This document shows, piece after piece, positions 34,719 to 44,453 of a DNA stretch of 64,000 bases. A model generated the notes under the pieces. It did no database searches. It was not told the DNA's origin and saw only the letters and a program-made list of their open reading frames with translations. Position numbers and translations under genes: made by a program. The stretch covers positions 1-64,000 of the forward strand of contig NZ_JAKGSD010000029.1 of assembly GCF_021654135.1 (NCBI RefSeq), in the 5' to 3' direction. Source of the stretch: Amycolatopsis tucumanensis. GTDB taxonomy: Bacteria; Actinomycetota; Actinomycetes; Mycobacteriales; Pseudonocardiaceae. Every line of letters starts with the position of its first letter. Position 1 is the first letter of the stretch.

Positions 34719-36713
34719 ATGTCAGTCCTCACCGCGGAGCAGCGCGAGCTCGCCGGGACGATCCGCTCCGGCGCCAGGAGCCGGGACGACCTGACCGCCA
34801 TCGGCGTGTTCGGCATCGGGGTGCCGGAGGACCTGGGCGGCGCGGGCGGGACGGTCGCCGACGCCGCCGTGGCCGTCGAGGAGGCCGCGGCCGCGCTCGT
34901 GCCGGGGCCGGTGCTCGGGACCGTGCTGGCGGCGCTGGTGCTGGGGCGACGCGGCGGGTCTCCGGCGGCGAAGGAGCTGCTCCCGGCGTTCGCGGACGGC
35001 TCCGCGAGCGCGGGCGTGGCGTTGTCGCCGGACGGGCCGGTGCTCGACGCGGACGCCACCCACCTGCTGGTGGCCGACGGCGACACGTGGAGCGTGCGGG
35101 AGCGGGGCGCGGAAGCCGTCGAGTCGTTCGACCTGTCCCGCTCGTTCGGGCGGGTGCCAGACGGTGACGGCACCGTGTTCGAGGGCGCCGAGCTGGGGGT
35201 TTTCGCGGCGACGCTGGCCGCGGCGGAGGCGGCCGGGATCGCGCGCTGGTGCGTGGCGACGGCGTCGGAGCACGCGAAGGTGCGGGAGCAGTTCGGCCGG
35301 CCGATCGGGTCGTTCCAGGCGGTCAAGCACCTGTGCGCGGAGATGCTGTGCCGGGCCGAGCTGGCCGGGGCGCTGGCGTGGGACGCGGCCCGGGCTGCCG
35401 GCGAGTCGCCGGAGCAGCACGAGTTCGCCGCGTCGGTGGCGGCCGCCGGGGCGCTGGACGCGGCGGTGGACACCGCGAAGGACTGCATCCAGGTCCTCGG
35501 CGGGATCGGGTTCACCTGGGAGCACGACGCGCACCGGTACCTGCGCCGCGCGGTGGCGTTGCGGCAGTGGCTGGGCGGTTCGGCCGCGTGGCGCCGTTCG
35601 GCGGCTTCGCTCGCCCTGGCCGGGGTGCGGCGGGAGCTGGGGGTCGACCTGTCGGAGCACTTCGACCCGACCGTGCGTGCGACGGTGGCGGAGATCGCCG
35701 CGCTGCCCGAGGGGGAACGTCGCGAGCGGCTGGCGACGAGTGGCTACCTGATGCCGCACTGGCCCGCGCCCTACGGGCTGGACGCGACGCCGGCGCGGCA
35801 ACTGGTCATCGATGCCGAACTGGCGCGCGCGGGGGTGACGCGGCCCGATCTGGTGATCGGCGCCTGGGCGGTGCCGACCATCCTGGAGCACGGCACGGAC
35901 GAGCAGCGGCAGCGGTTCGTGATGCCGACACTGCGTGGTGAGCTGACCTGGTGCCAGTTGTTCAGCGAGCCAGGGGCCGGCTCCGACCTGGCTTCGCTGC
36001 GGACGCGGGCGACCGAAGTGGACGGTGGGTTCGTGTTGTCCGGGCAGAAGGTCTGGACGTCGCTCGCGCAGGAGGCGGACTGGGCCATCTGCCTCGCGCG
36101 CACCGATCCGGACGCGCCCAAGCACCAGGGCATCACGTACTTCCTGGTCGACATGTCGTCACCCGGGATCGACGTCCGCCCGCTGCGCGAGATCACCGGG
36201 GTGGAGCGGTTCAACGAGGTCTTCCTCGACGACGTGTTCGTGCCGTCGGCGAACGTGGTCGGCGAGGTGAACGGCGGCTGGCGCCTGGCACGGACGACGC
36301 TGGCGAACGAACGCGTGGCGATGAGCGGCGGCTCGTCGGTGGGGGAGGCGGTGGAGTCGCTGCTGGCGGCGGTGCGTGAGCCGGATCCGGCGGTGCTGGA
36401 ACGGCTCGGTGCGCTGGTGGCCGAGGGTTCGGCGTGCGCTCTGCTCGACCTGCGGTCGACGCTGCGGCGCCTGGCCGGGCAGGACCCGGGGGCGGAGGCG
36501 AGCGTGCGGAAGCTGATCGGCGTGCGGCACCGGCAGGCCGCGGCGGAGGCGGCGCTGGAGCTGCTCGGGCCGCCGGGTGTCCTGGTGACCGACGAGACGG
36601 CGGCGGCGCAACACGAGTTCCTGCTGACGCGCTGCCTGAGCATCGCCGGCGGCACGACGCAGATCCTGCTGTCGGTGGCGGCGGAACGCCTGCTGGGGCT
36701 GCCGCGCTCCTGA
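34719..36713 (+). CDS. fadE34: fused acyl-CoA dehydrogenase FadE34 (steroid side chain)
   Basis: This 664 aa protein is two acyl-CoA dehydrogenase modules in one chain, as in mycobacterial FadE34/ChsE3, which dehydrogenates 3-oxochol-4-en-24-oyl-CoA. The N-half has EQFGRPIGSFQAVKH and QVLGGIGFTWEHD; the C-half has FSEPGAGSDLASLRTRA and GGTTQILLSVAAERLLGLP. Position divergent from kstR with a shared operator region supports the assignment. ATG 34719 gives a leaderless transcript; a GTG at 34710 would overlap the -10. Confidence 0.9.
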   Translation: MSVLTAEQRELAGTIRSGARSRDDLTAIGVFGIGVPEDLGGAGGTVADAAVAVEEAAAALVPGPVLGTVLAALVLGRRGGSPAAKELLPAFADGSASAGVALSPDGPVLDADATHLLVADGDTWSVRERGAEAVESFDLSRSFGRVPDGDGTVFEGAELGVFAATLAAAEAAGIARWCVATASEHAKVREQFGRPIGSFQAVKHLCAEMLCRAELAGALAWDAARAAGESPEQHEFAASVAAAGALDAAVDTAKDCIQVLGGIGFTWEHDAHRYLRRAVALRQWLGGSAAWRRSAASLALAGVRRELGVDLSEHFDPTVRATVAEIAALPEGERRERLATSGYLMPHWPAPYGLDATPARQLVIDAELARAGVTRPDLVIGAWAVPTILEHGTDEQRQRFVMPTLRGELTWCQLFSEPGAGSDLASLRTRATEVDGGFVLSGQKVWTSLAQEADWAICLARTDPDAPKHQGITYFLVDMSSPGIDVRPLREITGVERFNEVFLDDVFVPSANVVGEVNGGWRLARTTLANERVAMSGGSSVGEAVESLLAAVREPDPAVLERLGALVAEGSACALLDLRSTLRRLAGQDPGAEASVRKLIGVRHRQAAAEAALELLGPPGVLVTDETAAAQHEFLLTRCLSIAGGTTQILLSVAAERLLGLPRS

Positions 36714-36745
36714 AACTGTCGGTGGTCCCGCCTAGGGTGATCACC

Positions 36746-39388
36746 GTGGAGTGGACCGAGACGACCAGGGCGATCTTCGTGCCCTCGGACCCGCCCCGGG
36801 ACGGCGTGCTCGCCGTCTGGGGCGACGAGCCGGGGCCGACGCCGGTCGAGCTCGTGCTGCCCGCCGGTGCCGGGAAGTCCTTCCGCCGCGCCAAGGTGGA
36901 CGCGCACGTCCTCCCGCTGGCCGACGCCATCCCGCGCCTGCTCGCCGTCACCGATGCCGGCCCGTCGCTGGCCGCCTGGTCCGCCGCCGTCTCCGCGGGG
37001 GTGGACCTCGTCGAGCGCGGCCGGTTCCGATCCGCCGGGGCACCGTCCGAAGTGGACTCCTGGCGCGCCGGGCCGCTCGACGCCGCCGACGAGGACCTCC
37101 TGCGCGACCTGGCCGCCGCGCTGCCGCCTGAGGCGCACGCCCTCCCGCTGTCCGGCCTCAAACGCATCCGGCTGCACTCGCCGGAAACGCTCGTCCGCGC
37201 GCTGTGGGACGCCACCGCCGACGTGCTCGTCCGCGGTCCCGCCGACGGGCTCGGCGCGCAGCTCCAGCTCCGCGTCGAGGTGCGCGAGACCGACGACGGC
37301 TTCGCGTTCGCCGGAGTCGTCGCCCTGCGCAGTTCCGCCGACCCCAGCCTGGTCGTCGACGTGGCGTCGTTGTGGAACGCGCCGAGCGCTGTCCGGTCCC
37401 GTTTCGGCGAGCAGGTCGAGGCCCAGCTGCTCGTCGGTCTCCGGCGCGGCGCCCGCGCCTGGGCCCCGCTCGGCCGCGTGCTCGGGGCCTCCGGCGAGCT
37501 GCTCCTGGACGATGACGAAGTCGTCGAACTGCTCGACGGCGGGTCCGCGGCGCTCGCCGCCGCCGGGGTCGAGGTGCTGTGGCCGCGCGGCATGGCAGGC
37601 GAACCGGTGCGGGCCAAGGCGAGCGTCACGCCGTCCCCGGGTAGCGAGGGCGGCGGCGTGTTCCGGCTGACCGACCTGCTGCGGTTCCGCTGGCAGCTCA
37701 GCCTGGGCGGCGAAACCCTCACCGAGGCCGAGGTCGCCGCGCTGGCCGAGGCCAAGCGGCCGCTGGTGCGGCTGCGCGGGCAGTGGGTGCGCGCCGACCC
37801 GTTCCTGTCCGCCCGCCTGCGCCGGGCGGGCCGCAGCGTGACGGGCGCGCAGGCACTGGCCGCGGCCCTCACCGGCGAGCTGGAGGTCGACGACGAGCAG
37901 CTGGCCTTCGCCGCCCCGCCCGCGCTCGACGGTCTCGTGGAGCGGCTGCGTGCCCCCGCCGGTCCGGTCGATCCGGCCACCGACCTGCAGGCCACGCTGC
38001 GGCCCTACCAGCGCGCGGGGTTGTCCTGGCTGGCCCGGATGACCGAGCTGGGGCTCGGCGGGATCCTCGCCGACGACATGGGCCTCGGCAAGACGATCCA
38101 GCTCATCGCGTTGCACCTGCACCGCCGGACGCTGCAGGCCGGGCCGACACTGGTGCTGTGCCCGACCTCGCTGCTGGGCAACTGGGAGCGCGAGTTCGCC
38201 CGGTTCGCGCCGAAGGTGCCGGTGCGGCGCTTCCACGGCGGGCGTCGGCACCTGGACGACCTGGAGCCGGACGAGGTCGTGCTCGCCACGTACGGGGTGC
38301 TGCGCCGCGACCGGGCCACGCTGTCCGAAGTGGACTGGGGGCTGGTCGCGGCGGACGAGGCGCAGCACGTCAAGAACCCGCTGTCGGTCACGGCCAGGGA
38401 ACTGCGCCGGATCCCGGCCGCGGCGCGGGTCGCGCTGACCGGGACGCCGGTGGAGAACCGGCTCACCGAGCTGTGGTCGATCCTGGACTGGACGACGCCC
38501 GGCCTGCTCGGCACGCTCGACCACTTCCGACGCACGATCGCGCGCCCGGTCGAACGTGACCGCGACGCCGGCAGCGTCGAGCGCCTCGCGGCGACGGTGC
38601 GGCCGTTCCTGTTGCGGCGGCGCAAGACCGACCCGGACATCGCGCCGGAACTGCCCAGCAAGACCGAGACCGACCGGTACGTGCCGCTGACCGCCGAGCA
38701 GGCCACCCTGTACGAGGCGGTGGTGCGGGAGAACCTGGCGAAGATCCGCGAGTCGCGGGGCGTGCAGCGGCGCGGGCAGGTGCTCAAGCTGCTCACCGAG
38801 CTGAAGCAGATCTGCAACCACCCGGCGCAGTACCTCAAGGAGAGCGGGCCGGTCGCCGGGCGGTCGGGCAAGCTCGCCGCGTTCGAGGAGCTGCTGGACG
38901 TGATCCTGGACGAGGGCGAGAGCGTGCTGGTGTTCAGCCAGTACGTGCAGCTGTGCCGGCTGCTGGAAACGCGGCTGACCGAGCGGGGGCTGCCGGTGCA
39001 GCTGCTGTCCGGCGCCGACCCGGCGCGGCAGCGGGACGAGATGGTGACGCGGTTCCAGCGCGGTGACGCGCCGGTGTTCCTGCTGTCGCTCAAGGCCGGG
39101 GGCGTGGGGCTGAACCTCACCCGCGCCACCCACGTCATCCACTACGACCGGTGGTGGAACCCGGCGGTCGAGGACCAGGCGACCGACCGCGCGCACCGGA
39201 TCGGGCAGGACCGGCCGGTGCAGGTCCACCGGCTCATCGCGGAGGGCACGCTGGAGGAACGGATCGCCACGGTGCTCGCCGAGAAGCGCGGCCTGGCCGA
39301 AGCCGTGGTCGGCGCGGGGGAGGACTGGATCACCGACCTGACCGACGACGAACTGACGGCGCTCGTGCAACTGGGACAGCCAGGATGA
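36746..39388 (+). CDS. SNF2-family DEAD/DEAH-box helicase (HepA/RapA-like)
   Basis: This 880 aa protein has an N-terminal SNF2-associated region (to about residue 400) and a C-terminal SWI2/SNF2 ATPase: DDMGLGKTIQLIALH (motif I), VAADEAQHVKN (motif II), LTGTPVENRL (motif III), then helicase C with VFSQYVQL, SLKAGGVGLNLTRATHVIHYDRWWNP and DRAHRIGQDRPV. It is probably a dsDNA translocase acting on DNA-protein complexes. A -10-like TAGGGT lies 7 nt before GTG 36746, so the message may be leaderless; a GTG at 36737 overlaps that -10. No functional link with the steroid genes is evident. Confidence 0.9.
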   Translation: MEWTETTRAIFVPSDPPRDGVLAVWGDEPGPTPVELVLPAGAGKSFRRAKVDAHVLPLADAIPRLLAVTDAGPSLAAWSAAVSAGVDLVERGRFRSAGAPSEVDSWRAGPLDAADEDLLRDLAAALPPEAHALPLSGLKRIRLHSPETLVRALWDATADVLVRGPADGLGAQLQLRVEVRETDDGFAFAGVVALRSSADPSLVVDVASLWNAPSAVRSRFGEQVEAQLLVGLRRGARAWAPLGRVLGASGELLLDDDEVVELLDGGSAALAAAGVEVLWPRGMAGEPVRAKASVTPSPGSEGGGVFRLTDLLRFRWQLSLGGETLTEAEVAALAEAKRPLVRLRGQWVRADPFLSARLRRAGRSVTGAQALAAALTGELEVDDEQLAFAAPPALDGLVERLRAPAGPVDPATDLQATLRPYQRAGLSWLARMTELGLGGILADDMGLGKTIQLIALHLHRRTLQAGPTLVLCPTSLLGNWEREFARFAPKVPVRRFHGGRRHLDDLEPDEVVLATYGVLRRDRATLSEVDWGLVAADEAQHVKNPLSVTARELRRIPAAARVALTGTPVENRLTELWSILDWTTPGLLGTLDHFRRTIARPVERDRDAGSVERLAATVRPFLLRRRKTDPDIAPELPSKTETDRYVPLTAEQATLYEAVVRENLAKIRESRGVQRRGQVLKLLTELKQICNHPAQYLKESGPVAGRSGKLAAFEELLDVILDEGESVLVFSQYVQLCRLLETRLTERGLPVQLLSGADPARQRDEMVTRFQRGDAPVFLLSLKAGGVGLNLTRATHVIHYDRWWNPAVEDQATDRAHRIGQDRPVQVHRLIAEGTLEERIATVLAEKRGLAEAVVGAGEDWITDLTDDELTALVQLGQPG

Positions 39389-39550
39389 CGGGCGAGCGCG
39401 GGGGAGGGGAGCACACCGGAGGGAGCCCGGGGAGCAGGTGAGCGAGGGCATGGGCTCGGTCACCTGGGGCCCGTGCGAGGCGGTGGGCCGGCCACTCGCG
39501 CCGATTCGCCGTTGGCCGACGCCGGGCGAGATTTCCGCGGGGCCGGGGCC

Positions 39551-40795
39551 TCACCCGCGCTGGTCGCGCAGCCAGCGGAGGTACGTCCAGTCCAGGAAGC
39601 GCTCCACGCCGCGCACCACGTGCGCCGACCGGATCGACGGGAACACGTCGAACGCGTGCTGCGCGCCCGGCAGCTCGGCGTACGCCACCGGCTGCTCGGA
39701 CGTCTCCCGCAGGCGGCGGACGAACTCCCGCGCCTCGCGGACCGGCACCAGCGAGTCGTGCGCCCCGTGGATCACGAAGAACGGCGGCGCCTTCTCGGTG
39801 ATCCGGTCCAGCGGCGACGCGGCGATGTAGTCGTCCAGGAACCGCACCGGGTCCTTGCCCACCACGTACCGCGCCAGCAGCCCGTGCAGCCGCTGCTTGC
39901 TCGCCGTCGAACCGCTCGTCGCGGCGAAGTCGTACACGCCGTAGTGCGGGGCGCACGCCTGCACGGACGTGTCGGCGTCGGCGAAACCCGGCTGCAGGCC
40001 GGCGTCGTTCGGGGTCAGCGCCAGCAGCGCCGCCAGGTGACCGCCCGCCGAACCACCCGTCGCGGCCAGGAACGACGAGTCACCCCCGTACTCATGGATG
40101 TGCTCGCGAATCCACGCCACCGCCCGCTTCACGCCGACGATGTGGTCCGGCCAGTGCGCCTTGGGCGACAGCGGGTAGTTCACCGCAACGCACACCCACC
40201 CGCGCTGCGCCATGTGCAGCATCAGCGGGATGCCCTGGTGGTCCTTGCTGTCGATCATCCACGCGCCACCGTGGATCTGCAGCAGCACCGGCCGCCCCTC
40301 GACCGGCTCCCGCGGCCGGTAGATGTCCATCAGGAACCGCTTGCCGCCCGGCGCGTACGCCAGGTTGCGGTCCCGTCGCACGTCCGGGTTGCGCATCCGG
40401 AACGGCAGCACCAGCTGACCCCACGGCGTCGCCAGGTCCTTCGCGTCCGGCGGCCGCGACAGGTCCGCCACGTACTTCGGCCCGAGCGCCTCGGCCAGCG
40501 CGTCCTCGACCGCGCCCCGCGCCCGCTGCGACGTGACGATCAGCGACCCCAGCCCGGCGGCCGACGCCGCGGCCAGGCCGAGGCCGACCCGGTCTTGCAC
40601 GGACCGCGCCCCGTGCCGCGCCAGGTGCGCCGCCGTGTCGGCCGCGGTCAGGGCGAGCAGGTGCGGCGCCAGCTCACTGGTCAGCCACCCCGCGAAGAAC
40701 GCGGGCACCGAGGCGCGCACCCCCGGCACCGGGCGAAGGGCGTTCGCGGTCAGGGCGAGCTGGACCGCCCGGCGGGTGAGGAATCGGGGTCGCAT
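39551..40795 (-). CDS. alpha/beta-hydrolase esterase (LipC-like)
   Basis: This 414 aa protein has a hormone-sensitive-lipase type hydrolase core. The oxyanion loop is LLQIHGGAWM, the nucleophile elbow is ATGGSAGGHLAAL, and the acid/His end is IHGAHDSLVPV with GAQHAFDVF. The first 130 residues are helical and Ala/Arg-rich. It is divergent from a wax-ester synthase/DGAT gene, the same arrangement as Rv0220 (lipC) and Rv0221 in mycobacteria, so hydrolysis of acyl esters or storage lipid is plausible. Confidence 0.83.
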   Translation of the reverse strand: MRPRFLTRRAVQLALTANALRPVPGVRASVPAFFAGWLTSELAPHLLALTAADTAAHLARHGARSVQDRVGLGLAAASAAGLGSLIVTSQRARGAVEDALAEALGPKYVADLSRPPDAKDLATPWGQLVLPFRMRNPDVRRDRNLAYAPGGKRFLMDIYRPREPVEGRPVLLQIHGGAWMIDSKDHQGIPLMLHMAQRGWVCVAVNYPLSPKAHWPDHIVGVKRAVAWIREHIHEYGGDSSFLAATGGSAGGHLAALLALTPNDAGLQPGFADADTSVQACAPHYGVYDFAATSGSTASKQRLHGLLARYVVGKDPVRFLDDYIAASPLDRITEKAPPFFVIHGAHDSLVPVREAREFVRRLRETSEQPVAYAELPGAQHAFDVFPSIRSAHVVRGVERFLDWTYLRWLRDQRG

Positions 40796-40833
40796 ACCCC
40801 GTGATCGTAGTCAGTTTCGCCTACCCTGGGAGG

Positions 40834-42231
40834 GTGCGACCGCTGTCTGGACTCGACGCCAGTTTCCTGTACCTGGAAACGTCTTCGCAGGTGCTGCACG
40901 TGTGCGGGCTGCTCACCCTGGACGGATCGACCATACCGGGCGGATATCGCTTCCCCGAGTTCAAGCGGCGGCTCGCCGAGCGCATCGCCGCGATCCCGGA
41001 GTTCCGCCGGAAACTGCACAATTCGCCGCTGAACTTCCTGCACCCGGTGTGGGTGGAGGACGAGGCGTTCGACATCGACCACCACCTGCACCGCGTCGCC
41101 GTGCCCGCGCCGGGCGACCGCGAGACGCTGGCCGAGCTGTGCGCCCACTTCGCCGGCCAGCCGCTCAACCGCGGCCGCCCGCTGTGGGAGCTGTACGTGA
41201 TCGAGGGGCTGCCCGGCGACGGTGTCGCGGTGATGTTCAAGATGCACCACGCGACCGTCGACGGCGTCGGCGGCGCGAACCTGATCGCCTACCTGGCAGG
41301 CACCGAACCGGGTGAACTTCCGCCGCTGCCCGAGCCCGAACCCAACCTCGCGCCGCCCTCGCACCTCGAACTGCTCAAGACCAGCGTCGGCGAGCTGGCG
41401 CGGCGGCCGGTGGAGCTGGCGAAGCTGCTGCCCGGCCTGGCGAGCATGGCGCCCCGCTGGGTCGGCCGCGCCCTGCGCCGCCAGGGCATGCCGGTGCCGT
41501 TCACCGCGCCGCGCACCTCGTTCAACTCCACCATCTCCAGCGTCCGCGCCATCGCCTACAGCACGGTCGAGCTGGACGACGTCAAGACCGTGAAGAACGC
41601 CTTCGGGGTGAAGGTGAACGACGTCGTCCTGGCGTTGTGCGCGGGCGCGCTGCGCCGCTACCTGGACGCGCGCGGCGAGCTGCCGAAGGACCCGCTGGTG
41701 GCGACCGTCCCGGTGTCGACGCTGGACCGCACCAGCCAGGAGGGCGACAGCAACAACAAGGTGTCCGCGTTCTTCGCGACCCTGCCCACCCACCTGCCGG
41801 AGGCCGCCGCCCGGGTCTACGCGGTCGCGGAGAGCAACCGGCAGGCCAAGGAGCACCACCACGAGATCGACGCGGACATGCTGCAGGACTGGGCCCAGTT
41901 CGCCGCGCCCGGCCTGTTCGGGCTCGCGGTGCGCGCCTACGCGGCGCTGCGGCTGGCCGACAAACACCCGGTGGTGCACAACCTGGTCGTCTCCAACGTG
42001 CCCGGCCCGCCGGTGCCGCTGTACTTCGTCGGCGCGCGGGTGACGGCCTTCTACCCGCTCGGCCCGGTGTTCCACGGCGCCGGGCTGAACGTGACCGTGC
42101 TGTCCTACGCCGGCAAGGTCGACATCGGGCTCCTCGCAGCGCGAGAACTCGTTCCAGATCTTTGGGCGCTGGCCGACGCGATGCGGGACGAGATGAAGGA
42201 ACTGCTGGACGCGGCCTCGGCCCTTGCCTGA
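40834..42231 (+). CDS. wax ester synthase/diacylglycerol acyltransferase (WS/DGAT)
   Basis: This 465 aa protein starts RPLSGLDASFLYLETSSQ and has the acyltransferase motif HHATVDGVGG (catalytic HHxxxDG), followed by the C-terminal NLVVSNVPGPPVPLYFVGA. It esterifies acyl-CoA to diacylglycerol or alcohols, storing surplus acyl-CoA. GTG 40834 fits the protein start of the family, with a TACCCT -10-like sequence 6 nt before it suggesting a leaderless message. The neighbouring divergent esterase may reverse the reaction. Confidence 0.88.
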   Translation: MRPLSGLDASFLYLETSSQVLHVCGLLTLDGSTIPGGYRFPEFKRRLAERIAAIPEFRRKLHNSPLNFLHPVWVEDEAFDIDHHLHRVAVPAPGDRETLAELCAHFAGQPLNRGRPLWELYVIEGLPGDGVAVMFKMHHATVDGVGGANLIAYLAGTEPGELPPLPEPEPNLAPPSHLELLKTSVGELARRPVELAKLLPGLASMAPRWVGRALRRQGMPVPFTAPRTSFNSTISSVRAIAYSTVELDDVKTVKNAFGVKVNDVVLALCAGALRRYLDARGELPKDPLVATVPVSTLDRTSQEGDSNNKVSAFFATLPTHLPEAAARVYAVAESNRQAKEHHHEIDADMLQDWAQFAAPGLFGLAVRAYAALRLADKHPVVHNLVVSNVPGPPVPLYFVGARVTAFYPLGPVFHGAGLNVTVLSYAGKVDIGLLAARELVPDLWALADAMRDEMKELLDAASALA

Positions 42232-42252
42232 ACGCGACTCCTCGGCTAAGAC

Positions 42253-42266
42253 TAGAACAGGTTTCA
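42253..42266. promoter_or_regulatory. KstR box of the igr-type operon
   Basis: TAGAACAGGTTTCA fits the KstR consensus. It is 22 bp before the fadE28 start and would control all five genes of the operon. Confidence 0.88.
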
Positions 42267-42288
42267 GTCTTGTAGCCGAGGAGCCGGT

Positions 42289-43311
42289 GTGGACTTCACC
42301 CTGGACGCGACCCGGGCCGAGATCGCCGCGCTGACCGCGGACGTCCTCGCGAGGGACCCCGAGCACGCCTGGCAGGCGCTGGCGAAGGCCGGGCTGCTCG
42401 CGCTCGCCCTGCCCGAGGACCTGGGCGGGGACGGGCTCGGCCCGGCCGAGGTCGCGGTGGTGCTGACCGAGGTCGGCCGGGCGGGCGTCCAGGTGCCCGC
42501 GCTCGCCGCACTCGCGCTGGGGGTGCTGCCGCTGAACCGGATGGGCAGCCCGGAGCAGCGCGCGCGGTGGCTGCCGGAGATCGCGTCGGGCGAGGTCGTC
42601 GTCACCGCCGCGCCGCACGAGCCGTCCAGGCCGTTCGCCGCGGAGCCCTCGACCGAGGCCGTCGCCGTGGACGGCGGCTGGGCGCTGACCGGCACGAAGA
42701 CCCTGGTGCCGTCGCTGGCGCAGGCCGGGTGCGTGCTCGTGCCCGCGACGCTGCCGTGGGGACCGGGGGTGTTCCTCGTCGATCCGCGGGCCGAGGGCGC
42801 GGAGGTGCACGGCACGTCGTTGCGGCTGTCCGGCGTCCGGGTGGGCGAGGCGGACCTGCTGCGCGACGGCTCGCTCGCCGACCTGCGCCGGTTCGCGCTC
42901 GCCGGCGCGGTGTCACTCGGCGACGGCGCGGTGGCCGGAGCGCTGGCGCTGACCACCGGGCACGTGCGGCAGCGCGAGCAGTTCGGCCGTCCACTTGCGA
43001 CGTTCCAGGCGGTGGCGCAGCAGATCGCGGACGTCTACATCGCCTCCCGCACGCTGCACCTGGCCGCGTTGTCCGCGGTGTGGCGGCTCGCCGAGGGGCT
43101 CGACGCGGACGAGGACCTGGCGGTCGCCGCGTACTGGCTCGCCGAGGAGGCGCCCAAGGCGCTCGCGGTGTGCCACCACCTGCACGGCGGTCTCGGCGTC
43201 GACATCACCTACCCGCTGCACCGCCACTACGGGCTGGTCAAGGAGCTCGCCGCGCTGACCGGCGGCGCGAGCGAGCGGCTGGACCGGCTCGGCGACCTGG
43301 TGGAGGCCTGA
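42289..43311 (+). CDS. fadE28: acyl-CoA dehydrogenase subunit FadE28 (ChsE1/ChsE2 pair)
   Basis: This 340 aa protein is a short acyl-CoA dehydrogenase, the length of mycobacterial FadE28 (339 aa). It keeps REQFGRPLATFQAVAQQIAD and LHGGLGVDITYPLHR but lacks the usual FAD/substrate motif seen in the partner. In mycobacteria FadE28-FadE29 form a heterotetramer that dehydrogenates the three-carbon side chain 3-oxo-4-pregnene-20-carboxyl-CoA. The GTG at 42289 follows GAGGAG. Stop and next start overlap (TGATG). Confidence 0.9.
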   Translation: MDFTLDATRAEIAALTADVLARDPEHAWQALAKAGLLALALPEDLGGDGLGPAEVAVVLTEVGRAGVQVPALAALALGVLPLNRMGSPEQRARWLPEIASGEVVVTAAPHEPSRPFAAEPSTEAVAVDGGWALTGTKTLVPSLAQAGCVLVPATLPWGPGVFLVDPRAEGAEVHGTSLRLSGVRVGEADLLRDGSLADLRRFALAGAVSLGDGAVAGALALTTGHVRQREQFGRPLATFQAVAQQIADVYIASRTLHLAALSAVWRLAEGLDADEDLAVAAYWLAEEAPKALAVCHHLHGGLGVDITYPLHRHYGLVKELAALTGGASERLDRLGDLVEA

Positions 43312-44453
43312 TGCACATCGAACTGACCGCGTCGCAACGGAAACTGCGCGACGAGCTGCGCGAGTACTTCGCCGGGCTGATCACGCCGGAGGAGCGGCAG
43401 GCGCTGCTGCGCGAGCGGCACGGCGAGGTCTACCGCCGCATCGTGCGCCGCATGGGCAGCGACGGGCGGCTCGGCGTCGGCTGGCCCGAGGAGTACGGCG
43501 GCGGCGGGTTCGGCGACCTGGAGCAGCACATCTTCGCCGACGAGGCCGCGCGCGCCGACGTGCAGCTGCCGTCGGTGACGCTGCAGACCGTCGGGCCCAC
43601 CCTGCAGGAGTACGGCACGCCCGAGCAGAAGGCGTTCTTCCTGCCGAAGATCCTCGCCGGGGAGGTGCACTTCGCGATCGGCTACACCGAGCCCGACGCG
43701 GGCACCGACCTCGCGTCCCTGCGCACCACCGCGGTCCGCGACGGCGATTCCTACCTGGTCAACGGGCAGAAGATCTTCACGACCGGCGGGCACGACGCCG
43801 ACTACGTCTGGCTTGCGGTGCGCACCGACCCGGACGCGCCCAAGCACAAGGGCATCTCGATCCTGATCGTCGACACCGGCGACCCCGGCTACTCGTGGAC
43901 GCCGATCATCACCTGCGACGGCGCGCACCACGTCAACGCCACGTACTACTCCGATGTCCGGGTCCCGGTGTCGATGCGGGTGGGCGAGGAGAACCAGGGC
44001 TGGAAGCTGATCACCACGCAGCTCAACCACGAGCGCGTCATGCTCGGCCCGGCCGGGCGGATCGGCGGGCTCTACGACCGGGTGCGGGCCTGGGCCGCGG
44101 AGCGCGATCTGCTCGGCGAGCCCGACGTGCGCCGGGCGCTGGGCGAGACGCTCGCCGTGGTGCGGATCAACGAGCTGCTCAACTGGCAGGTCGCGGCCGC
44201 GGAGCTGGACGTCGCGGACGCCTCGGCGACCAAGGTGTTCGGCTCGGACCGCATCCAGCGGGTGGCGCGGCTGGTGGAGGAGATCGTGGCCCGGCACGGG
44301 GATCTGTCCGATCCGGGCACCGCCGCGCTCGCCGAGTGGCTGGACGTGCTGGCGCGGCGCAACATCGTGCTCACTTTCGGGGGTGGCGTGAACGAGATCC
44401 AGCGCGAGCTGATCGCGACGGCCGGACTGGGATTGCCGAGGGTGCCGCGATGA
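43311..44453 (+). CDS. fadE29: acyl-CoA dehydrogenase subunit FadE29
   Basis: This 380 aa partner of FadE28 has GVGWPEEYGGGG, AIGYTEPDAGTDLASLRT, YLVNGQKIFTTGGHDADYVWLAVRTDP split over the active site, and a C-terminal FGGGVNEIQRELIA. The length equals mycobacterial FadE29. The two subunits together bind FAD. Coupled to both neighbours by 1- and 4-bp overlaps. Confidence 0.9.
   Translation: MHIELTASQRKLRDELREYFAGLITPEERQALLRERHGEVYRRIVRRMGSDGRLGVGWPEEYGGGGFGDLEQHIFADEAARADVQLPSVTLQTVGPTLQEYGTPEQKAFFLPKILAGEVHFAIGYTEPDAGTDLASLRTTAVRDGDSYLVNGQKIFTTGGHDADYVWLAVRTDPDAPKHKGISILIVDTGDPGYSWTPIITCDGAHHVNATYYSDVRVPVSMRVGEENQGWKLITTQLNHERVMLGPAGRIGGLYDRVRAWAAERDLLGEPDVRRALGETLAVVRINELLNWQVAAAELDVADASATKVFGSDRIQRVARLVEEIVARHGDLSDPGTAALAEWLDVLARRNIVLTFGGGVNEIQRELIATAGLGLPRVPR

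Noticed and set aside
35771..39463. 1230-codon antisense open frame over fadE34 and the SNF2 helicase
   Set aside because: Spans two well-supported sense genes; Arg/Gln/Leu-rich antisense composition.
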